Source of the DNA: Staphylococcus schleiferi
GTDB taxonomy: Bacteria > Bacillota > Bacilli > Staphylococcales > Staphylococcaceae
Assembly (NCBI RefSeq): GCF_900458895.1
Contig: NZ_LR962863.1
Span: forward strand, 1,984,001-2,048,000
Length of the DNA stretch: 64,000 nucleotides
Direction of reading: 5' to 3'
A model generated the notes under the pieces. The model was not told the origin of the DNA. It saw only the letters and a program-made list of their open reading frames with translations, and did not search any database. Below, piece after piece: positions 42,075 through 51,372 of this stretch; within the stretch, counting starts at the first letter, position 1; each line of letters begins with the position of its first letter. The position numbers and the translations under genes are program-made.

Positions 42075-43079
42075 TTATGGATTGACAATATTTACAGCTT
42101 GACCTGTCGTAATAAATGATAAAACATCTTCTAGTGGGATATCCACTAAATTTTTAACGGCTTCATCCGTATAGAATGCAACATGTGGAGAAACCAACAC
42201 ATTTTCGTGTTCTAACAACGTTTGTAACACTGGATCATCTAATTTTTTATTTCCCCAATCATGTCTAAAATATGCCCCTTCATTTTCATAGGTGTCGATT
42301 GCCGCACTTGCAACAATCCCTTCATCTAAACTTTTAAGGAGGGCTTGTGTATCCAAAACGCTACCACGGGCAGCATTAATGATAATAAGGCCTGGTTTCG
42401 CTTGACGTAGTATCGCCTCATTAATCAAATAATGGTTTTCTTTTGAGCCAGGAATATGTAATGTTAATACATCTACTTTTGAAACGAGTTCTTCCAAGCT
42501 ATCCACATATGTCACAACATCTCTCAAATCATCATCAGGAAGTAAGTCATAAGCTAAAACTTCTGAACCAAAACCACTAAAAATTTTAGCAGCGCGGCGT
42601 CCGATACGACCGGTACCTAAGACCCCAATTTTTAGCGATTCTATGGTACGTCCCTGTAGATTTAAGTTCCAAGTAAATTCTTGTGTCGCAATATTTTTAT
42701 CAATTTGTGGTGTGTGACGTACTAATTCCAATGTACGTGTAACCGCAAATTCAGCAATGGATTGAGGAGAATAACTTGGCACATTGGAAATTTTAACGCC
42801 GTATTGGTTGGCAACTTCTAAATCAAATTGATCATAACCTGCTGAACGCTGTGCGATATGATGAATCCCTTTATCTACTAATCGCTCATAGTAAGCACTA
42901 TCAAATGATGTCGTTTGCGAAATTGTCACCCCATCGACATCATCTAATGTTTCAAGTTGTTGCTCATTTAAAGGAGACGCTGTTAATTCTACTTCAACTG
43001 TCCCTTTATGCGCTTCAATCCATTGTTGAAGCGCTGGTAACTCATCTTCTCTAACATCAAATACTTTAATTTTTGTCAT
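42075..43079 (-). CDS. ddh: D-lactate dehydrogenase
   Basis: A 334-residue D-isomer specific dehydrogenase that reduces pyruvate to D-lactate with NADH. It has GVLGTGRIGRRAAKIF (NAD-binding), NAARGSVLDTQ (catalytic Arg), DTYENEGAYF (Glu) and SPHVAFYTDEA (His). AGGAGGGATTA lies before the ATG at 43079. The aroD gene follows directly. Confidence 0.9.
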   Translation of the reverse strand: MTKIKVFDVREDELPALQQWIEAHKGTVEVELTASPLNEQQLETLDDVDGVTISQTTSFDSAYYERLVDKGIHHIAQRSAGYDQFDLEVANQYGVKISNVPSYSPQSIAEFAVTRTLELVRHTPQIDKNIATQEFTWNLNLQGRTIESLKIGVLGTGRIGRRAAKIFSGFGSEVLAYDLLPDDDLRDVVTYVDSLEELVSKVDVLTLHIPGSKENHYLINEAILRQAKPGLIIINAARGSVLDTQALLKSLDEGIVASAAIDTYENEGAYFRHDWGNKKLDDPVLQTLLEHENVLVSPHVAFYTDEAVKNLVDIPLEDVLSFITTGQAVNIVNP

Positions 43080-43219
43080 ATTAATCCCTCCTGAAGTTGT
43101 CAGTCATTTCTGAATATACTCACTATAGCGTATCACTGCTTGTTTGAAAAGATGTGATGATTAAAAACTAAGTAAATGGGTAAAGATTGACAGATACGTA
43201 TTTAAGGGAGGAATCATTG

Positions 43220-43639
43220 ATGTCAACAATTTATGAAACAACTGCAACTAATACAGGTGGTCGTAAAGGTCACGTACAAACAGACGATAAAAAATTGGAA
43301 TTTGACCTAGCGCCTCCTGATAACGCTAAAGAAAATGAAACAAACCCTGAACAACTTTTCGCAACAGGTTATGCTTCATGTTTCAATGGTGCTTTTGATT
43401 TAATCTTAAAACGAAACGGTTTTCGTAAAGCAGAGCCCGTTGTCGATTTAACGGTTAAACTTCAAGAAGACCCTGACAGTGAAAGCCCTAAATTAGCCGT
43501 TGATATACGCGCAAAAGTTAAAAACATCTCACAAGAAGATGCTGAAAAATCACTAGAAGAAGCACATGCCTTTTGCCCTTATTCAAAAGCTACAAAAGGC
43601 AACATCGATGTAACACTTGATGTAGAAGTTGTTGAATAG
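43220..43639 (+). CDS. ohr: organic hydroperoxide resistance protein, OsmC/Ohr family
   Basis: A 139-residue thiol peroxidase that reduces organic hydroperoxides. The two redox Cys residues are in [11 protein letters not shown] (near residue 54) and [10 protein letters not shown] (near 118). The start ATG at 43220 follows GGGAGGAATCATTG; the longer frame upstream has no ribosome site. A terminator follows at 43654. No ohrR repressor gene lies adjacent. Confidence 0.88.
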   Translation: MSTIYETTATNTGGRKGHVQTDDKKLEFDLAPPDNAKENETNPEQLFATGYASCFNGAFDLILKRNGFRKAEPVVDLTVKLQEDPDSESPKLAVDIRAKVKNISQEDAEKSLEEAHAFCPYSKATKGNIDVTLDVEVVE

Positions 43640-43653
43640 ATAAATCTATAAAA

Positions 43654-43700
43654 AAAGCGGTGAAACAACGGATTTGATTTTCGTGTTTCATCGCTTTTTT
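43654..43700 (+). terminator. terminator after ohr
   Basis: AAAAAAGCGGTGAAACA ... TGTTTCATCGCTTTTTT is a stem with A and T flanks, working in both directions. Confidence 0.82.
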
Positions 43701-44014
43701 ATATTTCTAATTCATATGTCTGATACTTTTAATCGCATGACTCCATTTTAATCATAGCCGTGAACCTTATTTGCGCTTCCTTCTATCGCTAATCTCTCTT
43801 TGATTTTAAATCCGTTTCCTCTCAGTTGAGTCATCTCATCATAAGCCAAAAATTTAATTCTATTACATTTTAACGAGACAAAGCAATAAAATCACGTCCA
43901 TTTATATATTAAATATATAAAATCTATAAAACCTAAAATAACATTGAAATTTTAAATGTTATTTATTATGATTGTAATTGAAGAAATTTTTAAACAAGAA
44001 GCGGGAGGTTGCCT
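43701..44014. other. AT-rich intergenic region
   Basis: About 310 bases between ohr and the GNAT gene. I see no gene, no riboswitch and no clear promoter, only AT-rich sequence with the GGGAGG ribosome site of the GNAT gene at the end. Confidence 0.4.
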
Positions 44015-44518
44015 ATGATTAAAATATTAACCGATAATGATGCCAGTCAATTTAAAAAACTCATGACTGAAGCTTACCAGAATGATCCACTCACTTTTTT
44101 ACACGAATTCAATACTCCCCCTGAAATTACAGACGAAGAAATCCACAATCTTCTCAATCCTGAAAATCAAAATACAAATCTCGTTTTCGGTGCTTTTCAA
44201 GATGAAACGCTCGTTGGATTTTTACAACTTTACCATAGCCAGCACATCACTAAAAAACACAAAGCCTTTATCCAAAGTTTATATGTCACACCTCAATATC
44301 GCGATGAATCGCTAGCCCATCAATTAATCGATGCCTTTATTCAATATGCCAAAAATCATGGCATAGAAAATATTATGGTATCTGTTGCATCAAATAATAT
44401 TACAGCTAAAGTATTCTTTGACAAAATTGGTTTCGAATTTTTAGGCCTAGAAGAAAAAGCTAGAAAAATCGATGATCATTATATCGAGGAACATTGGCTG
44501 ATTTACTACACATGTTAG
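44015..44518 (+). CDS. GNAT-family N-acetyltransferase
   Basis: A 167-residue acetyltransferase. The acetyl-CoA-binding motif A region is QSLYVTPQYRDESLAHQLIDAF (about residues 88-109), followed by MVSVASNNITAKVFFDKIGF. The substrate is unknown. I choose the ATG at 44015 (GGGAGG six bases upstream) over the TTG at 44009. It stands alone; a bidirectional hairpin lies downstream. Confidence 0.82.
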   Translation: MIKILTDNDASQFKKLMTEAYQNDPLTFLHEFNTPPEITDEEIHNLLNPENQNTNLVFGAFQDETLVGFLQLYHSQHITKKHKAFIQSLYVTPQYRDESLAHQLIDAFIQYAKNHGIENIMVSVASNNITAKVFFDKIGFEFLGLEEKARKIDDHYIEEHWLIYYTC

Positions 44519-44668
44519 TCCGTAAGCATATTTGACTCCCCTTACAATCACAATATATACTTTTTTCCTCAGTACACATCATGACCACATTTTCAAAGCC
44601 AAACTTGAATCATTCATATCAAAAGCATTACACGAAATCATTATTGATAGTGCGCATTAAAAATAGAA

Positions 44669-44728
44669 AAAGCATGAATGAGACAGAAATTCTTTTAATT
44701 TCATACTCTCATTCATGCTTCTTTTAGT
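44669..44728. terminator. bidirectional terminator, GAGACAGAAATTC type
   Basis: AAGCATGAATGAGA and TCTCATTCATGCTT pair perfectly over 14 bases; the loop begins CAGAAATTC, related to the GGGACAGAAATC repeats elsewhere. A-run left and T-run right serve the GNAT gene and the convergent fmtA-like gene. Confidence 0.82.
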
Positions 44729-45973
44729 TATTCGTTTGTAGCTACGGTTAAACCAGGATGATTTGTCACTTTATGCTGTTTTAAAATATTATAATAAATG
44801 TGTTTAATTTTAGATTCGTTTAAGTTAGGTTTAGGGTTTTCATAATTCGTCGCTAAAACAACGATATAACGGTCATTAAAATACGACGTGAAAGTTTGTC
44901 CGTAAAAAATACCATTAATACGATTATGGTCAGGATAAGTGTAAAAACCGTAGCGATATTTTTCAGGATATCGGGTTGTCATTAACTCATGAAGATACGG
45001 CTTTGTATCTTTTGATGGGAAAACTTTATTCATTTGAAGCTTTCTAACGAGCACTCCCATGTCATGTACTGACATATATAAATTGCCTGCCCCATAATAT
45101 TGATTCAAAAACATAGGTGGTTTAAATACAGGTGCATTTTTATTTAATTGATAGCCTTTCGCCATATCTTCTTTATAACGTACATCATTGTAAAATGCAC
45201 TATGTTTAAGTTGGAAAGTATTACCGAAATATTTATAGTAATTTTCGGCATAAGTATGATGTGTCACTTCTTCAATCACTTTTGCGAGCACGAGGTAGTT
45301 TGCATCATTATAGAAGTGTTTGTGATAATGCTTCGGATCTACACCTCTTTTTTGAATCGAATCGACAGCCTCATCTAAATTTAGAATATCTTTAGAACCT
45401 TTGTACTTGTAAAGACCACTACGATGTAACATCAAGTCTTTCAACGTAATTTTCGGTGTCGTTTCAAAATGAGGTAAATATTGATCCACGTCATCGTTAA
45501 TATTAATTTTGTCGTCTAATTCGAGTTTTTTAACCATCATTCCTGTTAAAAACTTTTGAGCTGAACCAATCAAGTAAAGGGTATTAGGATTATTCGGTTT
45601 CCCGTTCTCTAAATCTTGAAATCCATAGCCTTTGTTCATCTTTAACTTACCATTTTTCGAAAACAGCGATAGAACCGTTAAATTGCACATTTTTTAAATA
45701 CTGGTCAATTTGGGTATAATTCAGATTCTTTTGATCAAGTACCGTTTTTAAGCGAGGAATATGATCCATATTCTCAATGCTATTTTTCTTTTTCTCTTGC
45801 TGACTCGCTTGAAAATTTGTCAGCTCTTGTTCATGCTGCTTTTTAAAATAACGGTATAAACTCAAACTGCCTATTAATATGACTAATGCAACAAAACAAA
45901 CGAATACGTTCACTAATAATGATTTATTTTTTTTATTCACTCTCGTTTTACTCCTCTTATAATCATTAGACAA
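44728..45973 (-). pseudogene. fmtA: fmtA-like serine hydrolase gene with a frameshift
   Basis: The N-terminal part (45647-45973) has a signal-anchor (VFVCFVALVILIGSLSLY) and ends IAVFEKW; the rest (44728 to about 45660) continues in another frame with NGKLKMNKGYGFQDLENG. One extra A in the A-run at 45653-45657 explains the break. Restored, the protein would have about 414 residues and the FmtA layout: GSAQKFLTG (catalytic SxxK), YNDANYL and YGAGNLYMS. FmtA removes D-Ala from teichoic acids and binds beta-lactams. It may be inactive, or the shift may be an assembly error. Confidence 0.85.
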
Positions 45974-46308
45974 GTTCCAGATTTAGACATCATCGATTGC
46001 AGTTATGATAAACCTGTCTCAATCTAAAACTTGGTATTCGGCCACTGTTCAATAAGAGAAAGTGAACATCTCCCCATCATTGAGCTATGACTGGACAATA
46101 TAGAGTTTACCACGAACATAATACTTTGCAAAAATATTTAATGATTTTATTGTCCACTATGATTATTTTACACATTAAAAGCTTTATAAATCCGAAGTAT
46201 TAATGTCTGAAAAAATGATGAATTTTAAGGAAGCACATTGAGTGAATGAACCTAACTTTATATACATTATTATTTCAAAGCATATACAAGAACATTTTTA
46301 TCTATTTA
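45974..46308. other. intergenic region with no supported gene
   Basis: Between fmtA and the PSM-like gene lie about 335 AT-rich bases. Six frames show only short frames without ribosome sites. Confidence 0.4.
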
Positions 46309-46344
46309 AAATAAAAAAGCTGAGACAATTTTTTCTGCCTCAGC
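46309..46344 (-). terminator. terminator of the PSM-like gene
   Basis: GCTGAG (46319-46324) pairs with CTCAGC (46339-46344), with further inner pairing; on the reverse strand TTTTTTATTTT follows. It is 10 bases from the peptide stop codon. Confidence 0.82.
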
Positions 46345-46353
46345 CTCAATCGT

Positions 46354-46434
46354 TTAGTTTCTTGTTTCACCGTGTACAAGGATGCTACTTAATAAGTCAA
46401 ATACTTTTTTGATAAAACCGAAAATGTCAGCCAT
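46354..46434 (-). CDS. PSM-like amphipathic peptide, 26 residues
   Basis: This unlisted short gene encodes a peptide that begins MADIFGFIKKVFDLL and ends HGETRN, 26 residues in all. Hydrophobic residues at positions 4, 5, 8, 11, 12, 15, 18 and 19 line one face of an alpha helix; Asp3, Lys9, Lys10, Asp13, Ser16 and Ser17 line the other. No signal peptide is present, as in phenol-soluble modulins and delta-toxin, which are exported by PmtABCD. AAAGGAG lies nine bases before the ATG and a terminator follows directly. Net charge is near zero. I infer a cytolytic or surfactant PSM role. Confidence 0.75.
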   Translation of the reverse strand: MADIFGFIKKVFDLLSSILVHGETRN

Positions 46435-46728
46435 TTCTTTCATCTCCTTTTATTTGATTACATTTTTATTGTAATACCTCTTTCTAAAAATTTGTTACTT
46501 TTTGCGTAAATGGTTTATTTTAATTCCTAAGTGTAATAAATTTTTCTTTATGTTTAATCGCTTAATATTATTTTTACTATATATTTACCTTATTTTAAAA
46601 TGCAATACAGTTTCTTTAAAACCCTCCTATACACAATTCATTTCAAATTTAAGTATGAATGCTTTAACTTCTATTTCAGTTTTTACAATCTTTAATATTT
46701 AATATTATTAGTAATTTGATAAGTATAG

Positions 46729-46757
46729 TTGACTTTTTAAAAGACACCCACTAAAAT
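46729..46757 (+). promoter_or_regulatory. sigma-A promoter of the riboswitch-controlled monooxygenase operon
   Basis: TTGACT (46729-46734) and TAAAAT (46752-46757) are separated by exactly 17 bases. The predicted transcription start is about 46764, just before the CodY-type box and the SAM aptamer. Confidence 0.75.
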
Positions 46758-46768
46758 ACAAAATATAT

Positions 46769-46783
46769 TATTTTCAGAAAATT
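46769..46783 (+). promoter_or_regulatory. CodY-type box
   Basis: TATTTTCAGAAAATT matches the CodY box AATTTTCWGAAAATT at 14 of 15 positions. It lies directly downstream of the promoter, so bound CodY could block the polymerase when branched-chain amino acids and GTP are plentiful. Confidence 0.65.
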
Positions 46784-46792
46784 CATATAAAA

Positions 46793-46955
46793 CTTATCCA
46801 GAGAAGCGGAGGGACTGGCCCTATGAAGCTTCGGCAACAGGCTACGGCACTGTGCCAATTCCAGTAACTGATACGGTCTTCGTATCGGTTAGAAGATAAG
46901 ATTACATGGCAATACTTCTTATCTTTCCAATAAAGAAGTATTATTTTTATTTTTT
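46793..46955 (+). promoter_or_regulatory. SAM-I riboswitch (S-box) of the monooxygenase-MFS operon
   Basis: CTTATC (46793), GAAGCGGAGGGA, CCCTATGAAGCTTCGGCAAC, CACTGTGCCAATTCC and the closing GATAAG (46895-46900) give the S-box order. The terminator is AATACTTCTT/AAGAAGTATT (46911-46942) with a T-rich tail. AGAAGATAAG can pair with CTTATCTT instead, an antiterminator. The switch lies directly upstream of the ribosome site at 46956. Confidence 0.95.
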
Positions 46956-46968
46956 AGGGGGTCTTTTT

Positions 46969-48333
46969 ATGTCAAAGAAACAAATACATTTAAACGGTTT
47001 TGTCCAACAGTCTCCATCACCGCATTCCATAGGTTTATGGAAACACGAAAAAGATAAAGGGCATCTTCATGGAGATATCGAATATTGGACGCATCTTGCG
47101 CAAACACTCGAAAAAGGAAAGTTTGATGCCCTTTTTATGGCTGACGTTTTAGGGACTTATAGTGTTTATGAAAATTCTCATAGGGCTGCCACAAAATATG
47201 CAGTTCAATTTCCTGCTTATGATCCTATTGCAACGATTTCAGCAATGGCAGCAGTTACGAAGCACCTCGGTTTTGCACCTACCGTATCGACAACATATGC
47301 AAAACCTTATCAATTAGCGCGACAACTCTCTACACTAGATCACTTATCTAAAGGACGCATCGGATGGAATGTCGTTACCTCTTATTTAGAAAGTGAGGCT
47401 GTCAACTTAGGTCTCACAGAGCGCTTGCCAAAAGAAACACGCTATGATCGTGCGGATGAATTTTTAGAAGTCACTTACAAATTATGGGAAAAGAGTTGGG
47501 ATGACCAAGCTATCGTCAGAGATATTGACAGTGATACATATACTGATCCTGATAAAGTCAACTTAATTCATCACAAAGGCAAGTTTTTCAATGTTCCGGG
47601 TCCTCATCTTGTTGATCCTTCACCGCAACGAACACCTGTTATTTTCCAAGCAGGCGCATCTTCACGGGGTCGTGATTTTGCAGCAAAACATGCAGAAGCC
47701 GTCTTTACGACTCAGCACTCTTTAGATGCTTGTAAAGCTTATGTCGCGGATGTAAGAGCACGCGCAGAAAAATTCGGGCGTGATAAAAACTCATTGTTAT
47801 TTTTACCGCTTATTATGCCAATCATTGGAGAAACTGAAGAAGCAGCTGAAGAAAAACATCAAGCATTGGTCGAACTGGTCAGTTATGAAGGAACAGCTGC
47901 TTTATTGAGTGGACATACCGGTATTGATTTCTCTCAATACGATCCAGATCAATATCTAGAAAGCATTGAAACCGGTGCGATTCAACATGCTATGGATATG
48001 TATACTAAAGACCCAAATCGCAAATGGACGTTGAGAGAAGCGATTAAATTTCATGGCTTAGGGACAGGTCCAGTCCGCTTCGTAGGTACACCTGAAAAGA
48101 TTGCAGATCAACTGGAAGAATGGATTCGTGATGCTGATGTAGACGGATTTAATGTTGCACAAGCCTATTCTCCGGGCACACTTGAAGAGTTTGTTGAAAA
48201 AGTGGTTCCAGTCCTTCAAGAAAGAGGCATTTATCGACAAGATTATGAAGGAGAGACACTTCGAGAAAACCTATTTGGTAAAGGTGCAAAATACATTCGT
48301 GAAGATCATCCAGCACGTCAACTTTCAAATTAA
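46969..48333 (+). CDS. LLM-class flavin-dependent monooxygenase, NtaA/SnaA/DszA family
   Basis: A 454-residue FMNH2-dependent monooxygenase with the bacterial-luciferase-like TIM barrel. It has LKHLGFAPTVSTTYAKPY-type (here KHLGFAPTVSTTYAKPY) and GRIGWNVVTS motifs, and QAGASSRGRDFAAKHAEAVF near residue 225-244, typical of NtaA/SnaA/DszA enzymes that split C-N or C-S bonds. Control by a SAM riboswitch implies release of sulfur from an organosulfur compound for methionine or cysteine supply. It needs a separate FMN reductase, not seen nearby. I use the ATG at 46969 after AGGGGG. Confidence 0.88.
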   Translation: MSKKQIHLNGFVQQSPSPHSIGLWKHEKDKGHLHGDIEYWTHLAQTLEKGKFDALFMADVLGTYSVYENSHRAATKYAVQFPAYDPIATISAMAAVTKHLGFAPTVSTTYAKPYQLARQLSTLDHLSKGRIGWNVVTSYLESEAVNLGLTERLPKETRYDRADEFLEVTYKLWEKSWDDQAIVRDIDSDTYTDPDKVNLIHHKGKFFNVPGPHLVDPSPQRTPVIFQAGASSRGRDFAAKHAEAVFTTQHSLDACKAYVADVRARAEKFGRDKNSLLFLPLIMPIIGETEEAAEEKHQALVELVSYEGTAALLSGHTGIDFSQYDPDQYLESIETGAIQHAMDMYTKDPNRKWTLREAIKFHGLGTGPVRFVGTPEKIADQLEEWIRDADVDGFNVAQAYSPGTLEEFVEKVVPVLQERGIYRQDYEGETLRENLFGKGAKYIREDHPARQLSN

Positions 48334-48371
48334 AAACTACTGTATTTTTATTTTCTAAAGGGAGGGATTAT

Positions 48372-49628
48372 ATGAAAATTTCAGTCTCAAAGCTTGGATT
48401 TCCACCTTCATTATTATGGGGCTACGTAGGTGTTTTAATATTTATGATGGGAGACGGTTTAGAAGCCGCATGGATTAGTCCTTATCTTATTGACCATGGT
48501 TTGACACTACAACAAGCTGCCTATGTCACTACTGGCTACGGTGTAACCATAGCCATTGCATCATGGTTTTCTGGTGTGTTAGTTGAAATGTTTGGACCAC
48601 GAAAAGTGATGCTGACAGGTACAGTTATCTATATCATTGGACAAATATTATTCATTAGTTGGGCTTTACCTTCTGAACAGTATTTTTTGATGATTATTAC
48701 CTATAGTGTACGTGGATTTGGCTATCCTTTATTTGCATATGCTTTTCTCGTATGGATTACATATCGCTCACCTCAACACAAATTAGGAACCGCAGTCGGT
48801 TGGTTTTGGTTTGTATTTGTAGCAGGAATGTATGTTTTTGGTGCGTATTATTCATCTATTGCTATTAAAGTATTAGAGTATATTGGAACGTTATGGACCG
48901 CTTTAATTTGGGTCATCATTGGTGCCCTGTTAGCAATCGTTGCTAACAAAGACATCTTTGTTAAAAATGAAAGTCATTCACATAAAAATAAATGGCAACA
49001 ACTTTTAGAAGGCTTCACAATCGTTGCATATGAGCCACGCGTCGTCGTTGCATGCTTAGTTCGCGTTATTAATTCTATAGCTACTTATGCTTTCCCTCTA
49101 TTCTTACCTGTCTATTTGTCGGAAAAGGGTATCACAACGACCACTTGGCTGAATATTTGGGGCACTATTTTCACTTCAAATGTCATATTTAACCTTATAT
49201 TTGGTTGGATTGGAGATAAATTGGGCTGGCGTACCACGATTCGTTGGTTTGGTGGTGTCGGCTGTGCCTTATTCACCATCGGCTTATATTTTGTACCTCA
49301 ATGGTTCGGAGGAAATGTTATTCTTATCGCTATTATAGGTATACTTTGGGGAATTTGCCTTGCTGGATTTGTCCCAATCAACGCTTTAACCCCTTCATTA
49401 GTTGGCGATAGTCATAAAGGCGCGGCCATGTCTCTATTAAACTTAGGTGCCGGTTTATGCGTATTTATAGGACCTGGTCTTGTAGGATTATTACACGATA
49501 CGATTGGAACACGAGGCCTGATGTGGTTAATAGCAGCTATTTATTTAAGTTCCGCTTTTCTAGTTCAACTTTTAAAAACACCAGAAGAACGCAATATCAT
49601 CACAAAAGATCCGTACGCAGAAGGATAA
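48372..49628 (+). CDS. MFS transporter, RbtT/DalT/CsbX-like, probable organosulfur importer
   Basis: A 418-residue membrane protein with about twelve helices. The early motif GYVGVLIFMMGDGLEAAWISP and the loop GVLVEMFGPRKVM resemble the polyol-permease (RbtT/DalT/CsbX) branch of MFS. AAAGGGAGGG precedes the ATG, 39 bases after the monooxygenase stop codon. Because it shares the SAM riboswitch, it probably imports the substrate of the monooxygenase; this is inference. A terminator follows at 49704. Confidence 0.85.
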   Translation: MKISVSKLGFPPSLLWGYVGVLIFMMGDGLEAAWISPYLIDHGLTLQQAAYVTTGYGVTIAIASWFSGVLVEMFGPRKVMLTGTVIYIIGQILFISWALPSEQYFLMIITYSVRGFGYPLFAYAFLVWITYRSPQHKLGTAVGWFWFVFVAGMYVFGAYYSSIAIKVLEYIGTLWTALIWVIIGALLAIVANKDIFVKNESHSHKNKWQQLLEGFTIVAYEPRVVVACLVRVINSIATYAFPLFLPVYLSEKGITTTTWLNIWGTIFTSNVIFNLIFGWIGDKLGWRTTIRWFGGVGCALFTIGLYFVPQWFGGNVILIAIIGILWGICLAGFVPINALTPSLVGDSHKGAAMSLLNLGAGLCVFIGPGLVGLLHDTIGTRGLMWLIAAIYLSSAFLVQLLKTPEERNIITKDPYAEG

Positions 49629-49703
49629 TTGACTACTTTGAAAAGAGTCAGACAATAAAAATCATTCCAGCCGCTACTTCAAAATTAAGATACTATACTA
49701 AAT

Positions 49704-49736
49704 AGGACTTGTGATGCAATCACAGGTCCTGTTTTG
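49704..49736 (+). terminator. terminator of the monooxygenase-MFS operon
   Basis: AGGACTTGTGAT and ATCACAGGTCCT pair over 12 bases with a short GCA loop, followed by GTTTTG. Confidence 0.78.
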
Positions 49737-49794
49737 ATACAAAAGCGCGCAAGTAACTTTATCTGATCACTCTTAATTAAGCTAATAATGCGCC

Positions 49795-49965
49795 TCATAT
49801 AAAATCTTGATTGGCTATAACCTTTATTAGCTTCTTATATTTAATATCCTTTATAGAACAATGATATGCAACCCCATCGCATAAAACAGTATCGTCATTC
49901 ACTTTTAAGTATTCTTTAAAATAAGACAAATTTTTAATATCCAAATTAGCTTTATTAAAATACAT
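49795..49965 (-). CDS. hypothetical 56-residue protein downstream of the MFS remnant
   Basis: A reverse-strand frame from the ATG at 49965 encodes 56 residues, starting MYFNKANLDIKNLSYF and containing VLCDGVAYHCSIKDIKY. The composition looks protein-like, but the ribosome site (AAGGGC) is weak. It lies downstream of the broken MFS gene, so it may be a second gene of that former operon. No family recognised. Confidence 0.35.
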   Translation of the reverse strand: MYFNKANLDIKNLSYFKEYLKVNDDTVLCDGVAYHCSIKDIKYKKLIKVIANQDFI

Positions 49966-50068
49966 AATGTTAAGCCCTTATTAACTTAATTTTCCCTATT
50001 ACCGTAGCTGTTTTTAGTCTAACAGCACTCAACACCACTTTTGCTAACAGAGTAAAACCCTTGCTACC

Positions 50069-51262
50069 TCACTTTAGAAGATTTAACTTTTTTATACGTT
50101 GAATATCTTTATCTAACAAGTAGAATAATGAGATTGCTATACTCAAAATAGCGATTAAAATAAAATTGATACTTATCGAATTAAAAATATTAGGCAAAGT
50201 ACCACCTACCAGTGCACCAATCGGTATAAGAATACTCAAAAGTGTTTCATTTGTTGTTGCGACTCGACCAAGCATATGTTTGGGAGGCAAAATTTGAAAA
50301 GCTTAATAAATGAAAGATTGATAAAAATAGCAATATCGAACAAACGATGATACTATGTGTCCCAAATAAATAAAGAATGAACCACACGATTGATAAAATC
50401 AAGAAGCTAAGAAATAACAACTTGTTAAATTTAAATTGCTTAATGACCTTTGGAGCTGCTAAAAATCCTATCATCATACCTAAACCGTTAGCGAAAAGGA
50501 GCACAGCATATATTTACTATCATGACCATATGCTAGTGCCAATTTCGGATAAATAACTGTAACAGCCGATATTGAAAAATTAATGAGAGATAAAGGAAGC
50601 AACAATTTAAGAATTTTCTTGTTAGAAACATATCGTAGGCCTTCCTTAAAATCTTCCATGTATTCTGTGCTGATTGTTTTATATTGATCATTCGGATGAC
50701 CGTTCTGGTGAGCTATGTTGACTTTTAATAGTTTAAACATGATAAACGCGATTAGAAATATGAATATATTCAAGCTCATGAGATTTTGAATTAATATGAC
50801 ACTTAATAAAAAACCAATAAAACTATCTAGGATAATATTTAAACCTTTATAAGTAAGTTGAAATAATGAATTGTTCTTCATGATTTCATCTTCATCTTTA
50901 GATAGGATTTAAGACACTCTCTGCTGGATAAATGAGAGATGAAAATATTAAAGACAAACTCAATAATATATACATCTTTATTAAACCCATGTGTCCACTA
51001 TAAAATAACAATGCTAACAAAGTGACTAAAATAATTTGTATCATCGTACTTAGATATAGGATTTTTTAATATGATATCTATCTAAAATCGGTCCTAAGAA
51101 TATCATACACACATCTATAATACCTACAATAGCGCCTATTATGCCTAAATATACGGGGTTATCATATTGAGTAGCAATATACCAAGTTAATGAAATTAAT
51201 ATAATACTATCTCCAATATTTATCGCTATTCTTCCTATAAGTAATTGATATATTGTTTTCAT
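50069..51262 (-). pseudogene. MFS transporter gene broken by several frameshifts
   Basis: Consecutive frame pieces make one MFS protein of about 400 residues: MKTIYQLLIGRIAINIGDS (51262 down), a piece in another frame around 51035-50905 (LFYSGHMGLIKMY), then EYMEDFKEGLRYVSNKKIL (near 50660), MLLFANGLGMMIGFLAAP (near 50500) and MLGRVATTNETLLSILIP (near 50270). At least three shifts are needed, so decay is real and not one assembly error. The layout resembles efflux-type MFS pumps (macrolide or bacteriocin export). Confidence 0.8.
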
Positions 51263-51344
51263 GATTTCACCGCAAAAACCTTTTTATAAAATAAGATGTA
51301 GCAACGCTTAAAGTACAGTCATATTAGAAATTTAATTTATCTCT

Positions 51345-51372
51345 ATTATAATCTAAAGTGATATCATGACAA
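51345..51372 (-). promoter_or_regulatory. promoter of the broken MFS gene
   Basis: On the reverse strand TTGTCA and a perfect TATAAT are separated by 16 bases, about 80 bases before the ATG at 51262. Confidence 0.55.

Noticed and set aside
46502..46702. 66-codon forward frame before the riboswitch operon
   Set aside because: It is rich in Phe, Leu, Ile and Asn from AT-rich DNA, starts with TTG and lacks a ribosome site.
49704..49730. TTGTGAT-ATCACA as a Rex-type operator
   Set aside because: The repeat spacing is too short for Rex and it forms the stem of the operon terminator.
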